In this document: one piece after another, positions 32,446 to 44,214 of the stretch
How the letters are laid out: each line of letters begins with the position of its first letter
Numbering within the stretch: position 1 is the first letter of the stretch
Source: Ischnura elegans
Taxonomy: Eukaryota; Arthropoda; Insecta; Odonata; Coenagrionidae
NCBI RefSeq assembly: GCF_921293095.1
Contig: NC_060254.1
Location: 60,620,069-60,684,068, forward strand
Direction: 5' to 3'
Length of the DNA: 64,000 nucleotides
The notes under the pieces: model-generated
Database searches by the model: none
What the model was told of the DNA's origin: nothing
The model's input: only the letters and a program-made list of their open reading frames with translations
Program-made: the position numbers and the translations under genes

Positions 32446-33245
32446 ATGGACGAAGCAAGAAAGAAAGAGTAGAATAGCGCAGGCGAAGAGGGCTCTCTAC
32501 AAAAAGAAGAATATCCTTAAAGCTGAGAATACAAGCATAGTAGTAAGGAAAGAATTCATCAGATGCTACATATCGATGGCTGAGTTCTAACAACACGTAC
32601 CTCAAATTTGGCCGGTTTGAGACAGGTATCTTAAATAAAATATAATAGCATTAAAAAAATAAAATACAAACATACAACAACTTTTTGTTTGCAAATGAAC
32701 GCTTCTTTTTCTGTTTTTATGAACTTTTGGATTTTAATTTCAGTGTACAAGTAAAAAAAAATAGTCTTTTCGCTCTCCTGAAAAGTGGCTGTTTGTGAGA
32801 TACTTGTTGTTAGAACTTAGCCATCGAAATTTATGGAAGCGAGGCTTGGACGTTGAGAGCAGCAGAGAAGGTAAGAGTGAGAGCATACGAAATGTGGTGC
32901 TCTCGAAGAATGAAGAAGACAAAATGGATCGACCGTGTAAGTTACGAGGAAATGCCAAGAAGAGTGGGAGAAAAGAGAAGCCTCCTAAAAACCTTAAGTA
33001 GAAGACAGGACAACTTAGTTGGCCGCATTATGTGACATAATGGCCTGATGAAAACATTCGCAGAAGGACTGGCGGAAGGGAAGAAGGGCAAAGGACGGTC
33101 CTGAATGATTTACTCAAGACAGGTTATAAAGGATGTAAAAGAGAAGAAATACGTCGAAAGAATACTATGAAAAGGCTAGCGGATAGGGAAGAGGAATGGA
33201 GAGTAGCGTAAAACCAATCTTAGGATTGCTGACTAATGATGATGA
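32446..33245 (+). pseudogene. LINE-A copy 6, longest copy, split by a MITE
   Basis: The left part encodes IAQAKRALYKKKNILKAEN then VVRKEFIRCYI. After the MITE at 32573-32827 the frame resumes IYGSEAWTLRAAEKVRV, YEMWCSRRMKKTKWIDRVSY, RRVGEKRSLLKTLSRRQDN, and then decays. It ends with GGATTGCTGACTAATGATGATGA. Removing the MITE restores a plausible CYI-YGSEAWT join, as in copy 2. Confidence 0.88.
32573..32827. mobile_element. MITE with TCGATGGCT terminal repeats, copy 2, nested in LINE-A copy 6
   Basis: Ends TCGATGGCTGAGTTCTAAC and, inverted, the same sequence with CTTAG for CTGAG; inner blocks CTCTCCTGAAAAGTGGC and GATACTTGTTG match copy 1. It is half the length of copy 1, so it is an internal-deletion derivative. 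Confidence 0.88.
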
Positions 33246-34408
33246 ATGAAATTTACTTTTATTTGAGAGAGCAGAAGATCATATTTTTTTCCCGCACGCA
33301 ACACCAACACGAGGGAAAGATGAAGTTCACCATGTTTCTCGAAGGGCCTTCCTCATCGGTGATCTATGATCCATACATATCTCTCCTTTTCACTTCTCTC
33401 CATCTCCCTGCCTTCCACTAAAAATCGTGAAGAGCACTCCAGCACGGTAAAAAAACGCCCATGATGCGGGAGAATCTGAGATCAGCAGTCCCCGACTCGC
33501 AAGCTCCACTCTTTCCATTGTTCATAGGGGAGCCATTCACGGTCTCTCTTTCAACTTCCAGCTCCGTTGCTCGCGTGTGTATTTGTGCGAGTAGGCTACT
33601 CCCGCCGACTTCCCTTCCGTAATATTTCTCCTTCCGCGTTTCCTATAGGGTTGCGCGGAACGAATACGAGCGATGCTTCCTCGGAGTTTGAATGGAATAC
33701 TCCACTTTCGCTACAGATCAAAGCAGAAATACCAACGGGGTATTTAAGGGTAGTGTATCTGTATATGGATACTTTTTCGGAACTTAGGTGGCGCTAATAC
33801 AGCTACGTATAATAGGCATACATGAAATATGTGAAGAGAATTCACTGGCTAAAATAAATGGGTAACCATTATTATCCATGCATATAAAAATATGTTGGCT
33901 CTAAATATGTATGTGGAATCTATATCTATTCCATGCATGCAAAATCTATTAAGTAATGAAAAATATGTGACAAATCTGTACATTTCCAATACCTATGGAA
34001 ATTATATAGGGAAAAAATAAACGCCGATTCAATATATGTGATTCTTATAATATTTATATGTACGGCATCAATTTAACCAATAATTGCTATATATGTAATT
34101 ATTATGTACATAAAATTAATTACATTATTAATTTCTACATGGAATAAACGAGGATAGTGTAGTATGTCTCCATCCCACATATGGGGAAAGGACCTCCAGA
34201 ATTTTTCTCCTTTTAAATACATGGAAAACCACGCAAATTTTCATTTTTCCTCAGCTCATTTAACTGGGTTGAGATAGCGACTTGCAAGAAAAATTCCTCG
34301 TATCCAATACGATTATGTTGCCACAAAATGTTCTTCAAAATGCTCTTCATATTCGATTTTGGCACATTATCTGAGGGAAACTGCATGGTATTCGGCCATT
34401 TTTGGACG
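33246..34408. other. Non-coding stretch before the Harbinger element
   Basis: 33.46-33.75 kb is moderately GC-rich (CCCGCCGACTTCCC, GTTGCGCGGAACG), then AT-rich with many short palindromes (ATATGTA/TACATAT). No gene recognised. Confidence 0.4.
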
Positions 34409-34640
34409 TCCTGGGGGTCTATTCTGGTTCTTTCTGGCTATAGCAACCGCGATTTGTGGAAAAAATTGGCGAACGGTGACTGAATTCGTATTCTCGTTTT
34501 CATTCGTTAGGTATTTCGCAAGATAAGCTTCGCTTCGTTCCTCTGGCGACGAAAAAGTTATTCTCGTTATGTCTGGCGAGCAATTATCGAATGTAAACAT
34601 TCGATAAGAGCGAATTTTGTTAGCGACGACAATGAACTCG
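34409..34640 (+). promoter_or_regulatory. Harbinger left end with repeated subterminal motif
   Basis: ATTCTGGTTCTTTCTGGC (34421), ATTCTCGTTTTCATTCG (about 34490), CTTCGTTCCTCTGGCG (about 34533) and ATTCTCGTTATGTCTGGCG (34560) are variants of one motif, also present in inverted form at the right end. In studied Harbinger elements the Myb-like protein binds subterminal sites; these are candidates by analogy only. Confidence 0.55.
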
Positions 34641-34824
34641 CTCTAGCGACTCGGCGAAAGAATTGATGAGAGAACGACTCGTGATTTAATTACAGCTATA
34701 CACCATTATTATGTTACATTTTTGATCCCAATTAGATTAATTGTTATTTTAGTGCTTGGCATGCAACGCGCCTTGTTGTTCTACGTAATTAAATTGATGG
34801 GATTAAAAGTGGGTTTTCATTTGA

Positions 34825-37427
34825 ATGAACCGTGAAGCTTTTGTGTCATTAGTGTTTGCGTTGAAGACGGGAATGGCGGCCTTACAACCGATGCTAAATG
34901 CGTTAGCTGCGGAAGTGGAGGAAAATGAAGAGGCTGCGGTGATGCGTTCCCTGAGGGATAGAAGTAACGCATTCGATCTTTCGGATGAAAGATTTAGGAG
35001 GTACTTCCGCCTCTCCAAAGATGCAGCTAGGTATTTGTGCAATGCCATCAGAGAAACATTCCGACGTCAGCGTTCACATGCCCTTAGTGTGGAAATTCAG
35101 GTATGTCAAGCAATGAATAGTTTTATTCACATTGGTTTAATGTTCATGAATTTGAAGTGTCTTTTATCTCCTTTATATAGGTATTAGCAGCGCTGAGATT
35201 TTTCGCTGTTGGCTCATATCAGCGAGCCGTTGGGCAGGAGCGATTTATATCGATGTCCCAGCCTGCTATCAGCAGAGCTGTTAGAAAGGTTTCGAAAGCA
35301 ATAACAGAAAAACTTGGTAGTGAATGGGTTAAGTTCCCCATAAACGAGGAGCAGCGGAACACGATAAAGAGGAGGTTTGATACATTTTTTTATGCTTTAT
35401 ATGAATATATGCACAGGCTACCTGAATTAGCAAAGAGTGAATTATGTGTATGATTTTACACTTTCCCGACGAATAACTTTAGAAAAATCTTCTCGGGATT
35501 GCGCGCGGGTAAGATTATTTAAGAGCGCCGACGTTTCGGGTACCGACTCGCTACCGAATGAATTGCGAATGAATGGTGAGAATGGGTAGCGAGTCGGTAC
35601 CCGAAACGTCGGCGCTCTTAAATAATCTTACCCGCGCGCAATCCCGAGAAGATTTTTCTAAAGTGAATTATGTGGTTGTGTAATTTTATTCTGTTCCTAG
35701 ATGAATCACATTAATTTGACTGACTCCGAAATGTTACTTTATAACTGTGAGATTAAAGAGTGACTATATGTTTCAACCATTATGATAGGTTTCGACAAAC
35801 TCGTCAAATGAAAGGGGTAGTCGGCTGCATGGATTGCACCCATATTGCAATAATACGGCCGAAACAAAATGAGGAGGCCTATCTTAATCATAAGGGATAT
35901 CATTCTTTAAATGTGCTGGCCGTGAGTATTTTTTTCCTTTAACTATTTTCAAAAGTTATTTGGGTGTTTTTCCTTTTGGAGTTTTAAATTGCTAAAGGAT
36001 GTTTTGTATCAAATAGAAGTATACATAAATGACTAATTGAGGACTCTAGAAGCCAGAGAGTGAAGTGGAATTTTGGAGATAAGTGCAAAAAGTAATAAGA
36101 GAATTAATAAAATATCTATCAGAAAGCCGTAAAACTTATCATTCGTCTTATAAATTTTTTGGAGGGCATCCACACCTCATGTTTACCCTGGCGGGTATGC
36201 TATACCCCCATACTCTCCAGTATTAGTTGCACCTGAAACCCCCCTAACCTTAATTCCTAGCTGCGCCCCTGCCACCAACTATCATCTGCATTTATCTCCA
36301 AAATTATAAGAATTGCAATTGCACCCCTCGGCTACTAGGGGTCCTCAAATCCATACCCAAAGATGAATTAAATATGGGGGCAATTTTTTTTGCTTTTTTA
36401 CAATTGTTGTACTCAAACTAATGCCTTTACAATTGTGTAGCGCACAAATATTACAAATTCCATGAATATTTTTTTCATGAATTGGACTTGTATATTCTAC
36501 ATTTAAGTGTTAAAATGAGAAATTATGAAGGAGTTTATAAATAAATAAAATTATCATAAATAATTTTTATCAGAGCAAAAATTCTCATTTGTTGTTACCC
36601 AAACAAATTTTTGGGGACCTGAATGATTTTGGAGTGGTAGCATAAATGTTTCCTCTTTTTATTTTGAAATTTATGAATGGGGAAGAAACCTCATCATGTT
36701 TTTCAGGATAAATTTTGGAGATGTCATGGCAATATCACATTGACCTACATTTCAATGTTATTGTATTACGGCTGTACTCTTATGTTTCAATTCCATTCAA
36801 GGTATGTTCTCATGATTTGGAATTCCTGGCAGTTGTTAGTCGCTATCCTGGGTCGGTGCACGATTCATTTATATGGAGACACTCCACCATAAGGGACAGG
36901 ATGATTGAGAACTGGGATGCAGGTGACCACTCATCTTGGCTATTAGGTATCACTTTATTAGAAGCCATTCTATATTTTTTTTAAATATTAAGTTTGACCG
37001 AAGGATTAATGACTTATACAAAATTTAATCTACAGGAGATTCAGGATTTCCTTTAGAGCCCTGGCTCATGACCCCAATAGTAAATGCTGAAGAAGGTACC
37101 CCAGAGGCTCGATATACTGAAGCCCATTGCCGAACAAGAAATTGCATTGAAAGGGCATTTGGGGTATTAAAAAACACCTTCCGATGTCTTCTACAGCACA
37201 GAACTCTGCATTATAATCCAGCTCATGCGGCTTGTATTGTACTGGCTTGTTGTATCCTCCATAATATTAGGATAAGATTTAATATACAAGATACTCCAAT
37301 TCATGGTGACATTGCAGGTGATGAAGGAAATGTAGAAGCTGCAGAGCAGCCTGCTGTTGAGCAGGGAGACAGGCTTCCGGAGGGTGTTAGAATTAGGAAT
37401 TTGTTAGTCAGGGGATTTAGAAATTAG
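34825..37427 (+). CDS. Harbinger transposase (HARBI1-like nuclease, DDE), intact, 5 exons
   Basis: The DDE transposase/nuclease that cuts and joins element ends. Exons: 34825-35100, 35181-35374, 35789-35921, 36802-36946, 37036-37427 (276, 194, 133, 145, 392 nt). All introns have GT/AG borders and all phases join, giving 379 codons with no stop; HARBI1 relatives are typically around 350-400. An N-terminal region (to about residue 150) contains the helix-turn-helix-like block MSQPAISRAVRKVSKAI. The catalytic domain carries D172 (GVVGCMDCTHIAI), D222 (RYPGSVHDSFIW) and E288 (RTRNCIERAFGVLK); R284, E288 and K295 fit the R-X3-E-X6-K signature of the related IS5 group. GDSGFPLEPWLMTP and the C-terminal IVLACCILHNIR block are also typical of the family. 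The start is the first ATG of the open exon. Intron 2 contains a 213-bp palindrome and intron 3 a hAT-type fragment. Not recognised: a poly(A) signal. Confidence 0.93.
35449..35661. repeat. CGAAAC-motif palindrome inserted in transposase intron 2, 13-bp target duplication
   Basis: AGTGAATTATGTG occurs exactly at 35436-35448 and again at 35662-35674, a clean 13-bp target duplication. Between them, arms of about 80 bp pair nearly perfectly (TTTAGAAAAATCTTCTCGGG, ATTGCGCGCGGGTAAGATT, AAGAGCGCCGACGTTTCGGG, TACCGACTCGCTACC and their complements). The left side has an extra 20-25 unpaired bases. The long duplication argues for target-primed insertion rather than for a DNA transposon. Confidence 0.93.
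36030..36271 (-). repeat. GGGGCGCAGCTAGGA hAT-type repeat, copy in transposase intron 3
   Basis: The minus strand begins CAGGGGCGCAGCTAGGAATT and continues GGGGGGTTTCAGGTGCAACT, AGCATACCCGCCAGGGTAAA and GTTTTACGGCTTTCTGATAG, matching the element at 55514-55809. The opposite terminal repeat is missing, so this copy is truncated. Confidence 0.8.
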
Positions 37428-37577
37428 GTATTGCTTTGGGTTCAGGGTTAAAAAGTTTGAAATGTTATTTATTTAGAAATTTTGCAATATACATGTATTA
37501 TTATTATTTTTTTTTTATATATTATGCTTTGTTAATGCAGCTTGCAATTAGGCTTGAGTGTAAAAAAAACATGTTTA
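37428..37577. other. Intergenic gap between the convergent Harbinger genes
   Basis: About 150 bp separate the two stop codons. The Myb gene's AATAAA lies here (minus strand, overlapping its stop). The T-rich tract at 37500-37520 may serve transposase 3' end formation. Confidence 0.7.
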
Positions 37578-39884
37578 TTAAAAAGATGGAGGTTTAACTA
37601 AATTTGCTGCAATTATTGCCAGGGACTGTGCAATTGATTGCAGGGTTTCTGATATGTTGTTGACATTGCTATTCAGATCCTGAAAGGCAATAAATAATTT
37701 TAGATGGATAATATGCAAAGATATTAGCTGATATTGTGAAGTTAACAAAATGAATTGGTTTTGAAACCTGCAGCAATTCATTAGTTTTTCTTTGCATCTT
37801 TTGTAAATCATCAGTCGCAGCACACATTTTTTCCATTAAATTTCTCTTTCCTAAAAATATAAGAAAAGAAATGTTAATTTAAAACTAGTTGGTAGCTAAA
37901 GCATTGAAGTTATTGATAAACATTGTGGGTTATTTAAGTATGATGATGAGATTTGTTGATGTAATTGATATAAGTAAGGTAACATGTATTTTGTAATATA
38001 TTATGTATCATAAAAGTCATGATTATCTTATAAATATATGTCATGTCCAATGATTAACTGACAGGGATAACACTAGTTTTTGGCAATAAAATAAGTGCCT
38101 TTCAAAAAAATCTCAGTTTCTAACATCCTTATGACTTTTAGCTATGATAATAGACAGCATCCCAGAAGAGAGAGTATCCATACATAAATTTATTTTTTAA
38201 AACGTAGGTTGCAATAATCATTGGGTCATACATGCCATATAAATTTTAAGCAGTCATATATATATTTGGATTTTAGATGTTTTGATAAGCATATTACATG
38301 ATATGAGAAATTCCAAATATTTGACAAGTTTCAAAAAGGACAGAGAAACTGAAAAATGAGAATAAGTGCACACATATTTTGTCACCAACCTTTGGAATAG
38401 ATATTTTTTAAATATTTGATTTATTTCTATTAATCACCTGTCAAAGGAGTCCTTGCAGAAGTTGATGGTCTAGAATTAGGTGGAGATGGGGGTGGTTGAG
38501 GTGGGCTATTGACCTATGCGGAAGGATGTATACATATTAATACTGGCATGCAACAAAGATATTAATCTTCTCTTCAATATAATGTATTAATTCACTTTGT
38601 TGGATTACTTACAATTGTTTCCTCTTGAAACTCCTCCTCTAAGTGACAAGGTGCTTCTGTTATTTCACAATTAATGACCTCTTCATATTCATTTCCTTCA
38701 GTGCACTGATAGAAAAGGCTATTCGTTAGATCTCTAGGAAAAACATTTATTCTGATTGTTTACATGAGAAAATTATAAGCTTACCACGGTGAGCCCCAGG
38801 TCAGGTATGTCAGCTATTCCTATTGAGGAGCATTCACCAATCACACAGACTACCTTTCTATCTAGGTCACCTAGCTCAGGGGGTACTAAGGTGTTGCCAG
38901 TCATAGTTGCGGCTTTGTTTATTTTGGCCACCCGTGCTCGAACGTGGCAGCGGAGGTCTGCCCAACACTGTAAGGTACAATTATTTCAGATTTTACATAC
39001 ATTTTCAAAATTTTAAGAACTAGTTACTACAATGAGGAAAGAGAAACTATAAAATGGTCACTTCCATCCCACCTGTCACTATGCTTGACAGAACACTAGT
39101 GGTTACCTAAGTGAACTCCAAGCAACTATATTGTGCAAAAACCTTTTTCCATTCAGACACTGCCTTATCAGCCCCTGGAAAATCATTCAGGGTGTCTGCC
39201 AGCCTCTCCCATTGATTCTTCTGATGTGCTTTTCCTTGTCCACCATTCAAACGCCCGGCAGCAAACTCCTTGTGTGCTAACATATAATCAACTAAATAAT
39301 TCAGTTGATCTCCAGACGCTCGGGCATTTCTACGCTCTGCTTTTGCTTAAAAATAACGAGGTAGTATTTAAGTCATGATCAGTTAAAAATTAATTAAAAC
39401 TATTTTTTAAGATTACCTATGTATTGTCAACATTTGCACTGCGCAGACCACTACACCATCTACGTTTTAAGTCATAAGTGAGAATTTGGATTCGATATGG
39501 TAATAGATGTTAATTTAAGCTATTCCCTGAGGACAAACATTGGTAACGTATCTCCATTTTGCCGCATTATGGATACATTTACTATTGGTTGTTATGTAAA
39601 AGTTTCCAAAAGTGTAAGGATCTTGAGCCTAATAGTTGTTCTTCCAGTGAATAGACTACAACAAACACCGGTGACATGCACAAACGATAGAAAAAAGCAT
39701 TTACTGATGTTTCTCTTAAATATATTTTTAATGGATGTTAAGCTCATGATAACTATTACATTTATGATTAATTCCATAGTTAAAAATGACAAACACGAAA
39801 ATAAAAATGGTAAATTTTTAACAACTTAGGTTTAAACTGAATATACAAACCTATTAATTTCATCGGAGTGGCTTTTGGACTCAT
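37578..39884 (-). CDS. Harbinger Myb/SANT-like DNA-binding protein, intact, 7 exons
   Basis: The second Harbinger protein, which binds element DNA and helps bring the transposase to it. Exons on the minus strand, from the start: 39884-39851, 39345-39143, 38967-38785, 38705-38613, 38513-38438, 37850-37768, 37679-37578 (34, 203, 183, 93, 76, 83, 102 nt). Borders are GT/AG throughout; the 774 nt encode 257 residues with no stop. Residues 13-100 form a trihelix Myb/SANT-like domain with spaced tryptophans W57, W77 and W81 (NQWERLADTLN; AVSEWKK joined to CWADLRCHVRARVAKIN). A proline-rich linker (SPPQPPPSPPNSRP, about 174-188) precedes a C-terminal helix likely to form a coiled coil (DLQKMQRKTNELLQ, NISETLQSIAQSLAIIAANL). 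The stop overlaps AATAAA. An acceptor-like TTTTATAG lies just upstream of the ATG, so a 5' untranslated exon further right is probable. Start chosen as the first ATG; a second (codon 8) is possible. Confidence 0.93.
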
Positions 39885-40110
39885 AGTGATTACCCCTATA
39901 AAATTTTAAAAACAAATAGAATGGTTACAACTACAAATATGGAGAACGAATAATGAATTAACAACATTGTATAATAATACTTAGAGCCGGTTTTATAATT
40001 TCTGGTTAAACCATACAAGTAAACCATAAATTACATGGACACTGAATGACTACTTGTGAATGGCTCCAATCAAAGTGGAATCCCTGTGCAAGAAATATTG
40101 GTAATTTTGG

Positions 40111-41074
40111 TTTGTGCTTATTACACGGTAACGAAGATTCTCATTTGTATCGTGAAACCAATTGAAATGGTTTTCTATTGAGTAGACCACCAGTGCGATT
40201 TTAGGAACATTTGTGGCTACAATGTTATCATAATAAGGATAAATTTTAATCATACTTTTGGAGTAAGGTGTATCTTCTTAGCGTTATTATGGACCGTACG
40301 CAAGTTTATCATCATCTCTGCATAACTTACAGAATTAGAAACTATTTGCAAGTTGTGAATAATCAAAACCTTTCCTGTTTTCAAAGTACTCACCATGGCC
40401 ATAATTTCAATAACAGAATTTATAACCAACCACCATCTAATAGACAAATCCATCAGTGTTCATTGTAAATGATAGCGTGCAGAATGACTTCTGTCACACT
40501 GAAGATGTCATTGTTATGATCAATTAAATCACAAATAATTCATTGTAATTCATTTGATTATTTTTCTGTTTTTATAGAAGCATTTTCAGTTTTGTTAAAA
40601 TGTTCACAATAAGGAGGTATCTTCAGGCATTTGCCACTCATGTAACAGACACGAAAAGAATTCAGCCATATAATAGTCAGCTAGCAGCAGATATTTCATA
40701 ACTTCAAATTATCCCATGTTATTTATGGATATATATACATATATACTATTGAGAAGCAATATGTTTCATGAAATCCATAATCTATGGCAAATAAAATTTC
40801 AATGAGGGACAGTGCTAAGTTTAAAGTTCTTCATTAGGGAGACAAAACATATTGCATCACACCAAGTAGCCTTTACCATTGAAGTACAAGGTGAAATATA
40901 TTTTGATACTGGCTGTCAATAGTGTAGTTCATATTGTGTAATAGGGAGAACTGTGAGTCTTAATGGTTAGGGCATTGATAACTTATTCATTGCCATCGTA
41001 AAAGTGAATAGATGATCAGAAATCACTGATTATGAACGTAACTTCACTGTCTAAAATTAGAATAGATATGAATG
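40111..41074. repeat. Left arm of a 964-bp inverted repeat
   Basis: This arm and 42971-43934 are reverse complements with exactly equal length and no detectable indels; every stretch compared was identical. Both arms carry the same 67-codon open frame (MDLSIRWWLV... to ...IHLTPKV), read outward on opposite strands. Just outside the arms the flanks are still weakly related (AAGAAATATTGGTAATTTT against AAGAAATAGTGGTAAATTA). No transposase is recognised in it. Confidence 0.95.
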
Positions 41075-42970
41075 AAAATAGTTTGAATAACTAAAGAATA
41101 ACCCTACCACAGCTACTTCAAGGGCTCATAGCCTAGTAAACTTGCCATCCAATTATTAAATGAATGTTCAGTTTGCAGCACACCTTTCATGCTTTACAAG
41201 TAGGCTGCATTTTGTTATAACAATATGCATATGTAACAAAATGTTGCTAATCTTTTTGGCTCATAGCTAGGGATGGGGATCTATTTTTTATGGGAAGACT
41301 ATTTTTGCAAACCTTATGTATGTTATAAACTATGTCAACCTTAATGAGTAGATCACTTATTACAGGAAGTAATGGAATGAGATATCTAGTCACACATTGT
41401 TACAAGTGTTGATGATTTCACACATAATGTATTTTTGAAACTATTTACTCATTATTGATAGTACTATGGATGGAGAAGGAAAAAAATAGTAAAAGGTATG
41501 TATGGGATTGAAATCCTAAGGAACTAACATGTGTACCAGATATGTGATGTAAAATGATTGTTATAGGAATGAAACTATACCAAGAATTACATTCAAGACT
41601 TCGAAAGGGTTATCAGTAAAACTATACATTACAATATTTCTACTGAATTTATTATGATAAAACTCAGTGGAAATATTGAGAATTCTAATTTTACTAATAC
41701 AAAGAACTTCCGCCATATCTTGCCTTACATAATAAAACATACTTTGAAAGAGCTTATTGTTGAAAAAGTTTCAGTGGTCAATGATGAGCATGGAAAATAA
41801 TGGGTGGTGAATGCAGTCATCTCCGGTTAATTTAAACTAATGAGGAAATCCATAGGTACACAGACTACAGCTTTCCCCAATAGCAAGAGTGGCCCAGCTG
41901 GCTCAATATTATAAGACATACAACTGACTCTGATTGTTTCAAACATTCCCCTCACATTCAATACTTGAGAACCTAATATAATATATTCCCTTAGCATACA
42001 ATGATTGAGAACCTTAATATAATATACATATTCCCTTAGCAGACTATGATTGAGAACCTTGATATAATATTTCTTTGATTAATCTAGCTTTGATGTTCTA
42101 TGAGTCTTCAGGTGTAAGGGTCCAAATTCTCACCTTGAATTAAAGCTCAAATTTTTGGAATAAAATCAAACTTTTTAAAGGTTAAAGCATCGATTTGTTT
42201 ACTTTCACCATATTAAAATATTCAAACCTGAAATAAGATAAATAATTATTGGCAACCAAACTGGCACTCTTATGTACTAACCTGAGGTATAGGCACCACT
42301 GATTCTATGACTCTGAAGCTACTTCTAACTGTAGATAATTTGATAAGAAGTTTTAATAGTACATAACCTGTGTTTAGCTACGAACAGCATTAGGGCTATA
42401 AAGACACATTTTTTTCGTAGAAGACAATACATTAGAACATGCAAAGAAGGGAAGACTTCTCTTGCTTAAGGTGGCTTTCTAAATCTTTTTCTACCGACAG
42501 GATGAGAGTTCATCGCTTAGTCAAAAAATGTACAATACTAGGTCAACTTCCACATTCTAAACGCTCATCTGCCAAAGGAGTTCATTTATAATTAATATTT
42601 CAAACTATCTTATGAGCAAATCAGTCATTCATACTTACTGTACCCACACAAGCTGTATTGGCTGCATCAATTATCAATTCTCAACTACCAAAGAAAACTC
42701 AAACTGCATCTTTTATATTAAACGTACGAAATGTGCTAAATCCTATCTTTTTCACGCAATCTTTCACTTGCCAGACTCATTCCCACATACTCATCAACAA
42801 GAAATACCAAGCCGTAAGCCACATATTGTTATTGAAATTACCAGCAAATTTTATTGTAGTACTTTGAAAAACATAACCTTAGGAAAAGACAATAGGAAAA
42901 TATTTTAACAGCTTACCACCTTTCACCTCATAACATATATCCTCACAAATATTTATGAATTATAAACTGA
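41075..42970. other. Spacer of the inverted repeat; contains a small tandem array
   Basis: AT-rich, 1.9 kb. At 41955-42080 a unit of about 50 bp is repeated about 2.5-3 times (TTGAGAACCT, TATAATATA, TTCCCTTAGCA). A 98-codon frame at 42612-42908 matches no family. Confidence 0.6.
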
Positions 42971-43934
42971 CATTCATATCTATTCTAATTTTAGACAGTG
43001 AAGTTACGTTCATAATCAGTGATTTCTGATCATCTATTCACTTTTACGATGGCAATGAATAAGTTATCAATGCCCTAACCATTAAGACTCACAGTTCTCC
43101 CTATTACACAATATGAACTACACTATTGACAGCCAGTATCAAAATATATTTCACCTTGTACTTCAATGGTAAAGGCTACTTGGTGTGATGCAATATGTTT
43201 TGTCTCCCTAATGAAGAACTTTAAACTTAGCACTGTCCCTCATTGAAATTTTATTTGCCATAGATTATGGATTTCATGAAACATATTGCTTCTCAATAGT
43301 ATATATGTATATATATCCATAAATAACATGGGATAATTTGAAGTTATGAAATATCTGCTGCTAGCTGACTATTATATGGCTGAATTCTTTTCGTGTCTGT
43401 TACATGAGTGGCAAATGCCTGAAGATACCTCCTTATTGTGAACATTTTAACAAAACTGAAAATGCTTCTATAAAAACAGAAAAATAATCAAATGAATTAC
43501 AATGAATTATTTGTGATTTAATTGATCATAACAATGACATCTTCAGTGTGACAGAAGTCATTCTGCACGCTATCATTTACAATGAACACTGATGGATTTG
43601 TCTATTAGATGGTGGTTGGTTATAAATTCTGTTATTGAAATTATGGCCATGGTGAGTACTTTGAAAACAGGAAAGGTTTTGATTATTCACAACTTGCAAA
43701 TAGTTTCTAATTCTGTAAGTTATGCAGAGATGATGATAAACTTGCGTACGGTCCATAATAACGCTAAGAAGATACACCTTACTCCAAAAGTATGATTAAA
43801 ATTTATCCTTATTATGATAACATTGTAGCCACAAATGTTCCTAAAATCGCACTGGTGGTCTACTCAATAGAAAACCATTTCAATTGGTTTCACGATACAA
43901 ATGAGAATCTTCGTTACCGTGTAATAAGCACAAA
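42971..43934. repeat. Right arm of the 964-bp inverted repeat
   Basis: Reverse complement of 40111-41074; positions in the two arms sum to 84045 throughout, so there are no net indels. It lies between the Myb gene and the right end of the Harbinger element. Confidence 0.95.
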
Positions 43935-44214
43935 CAGGGTTAATTTACCACTATTTCTTACGCGAGTAATTTTATTTTAACGACACACAGATGATTGACC
44001 ATATAAATCGTCAACGATTAAAACCGAAAATATTGGCTTAATCTACGTTTTCAAGGCTAACCATCACTTCAAAACAAACGTAAACAAACCTTTCACCATA
44101 CTCCACACTCGATTTTCCAATTCCGACTTTCGTTTGTTTCACTTTTCGCGTTCAATTGTTGGTATGAGAATTATCCATTTACGGGTATTCTTTATTACCT
44201 ACATCACAGTATTT

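Noticed and set aside
34825-39884. Reading the two Harbinger genes as ordinary host genes
   Set aside because: They sit convergently between terminal repeats with shared subterminal motifs, the standard two-gene Harbinger layout; domestication remains possible but is not the default.
40250-43795. Identical 67-codon frames in the two inverted arms as duplicated genes
   Set aside because: They are identical because the arms are identical; opposing frames on the other strand are equally open and nothing suggests coding.
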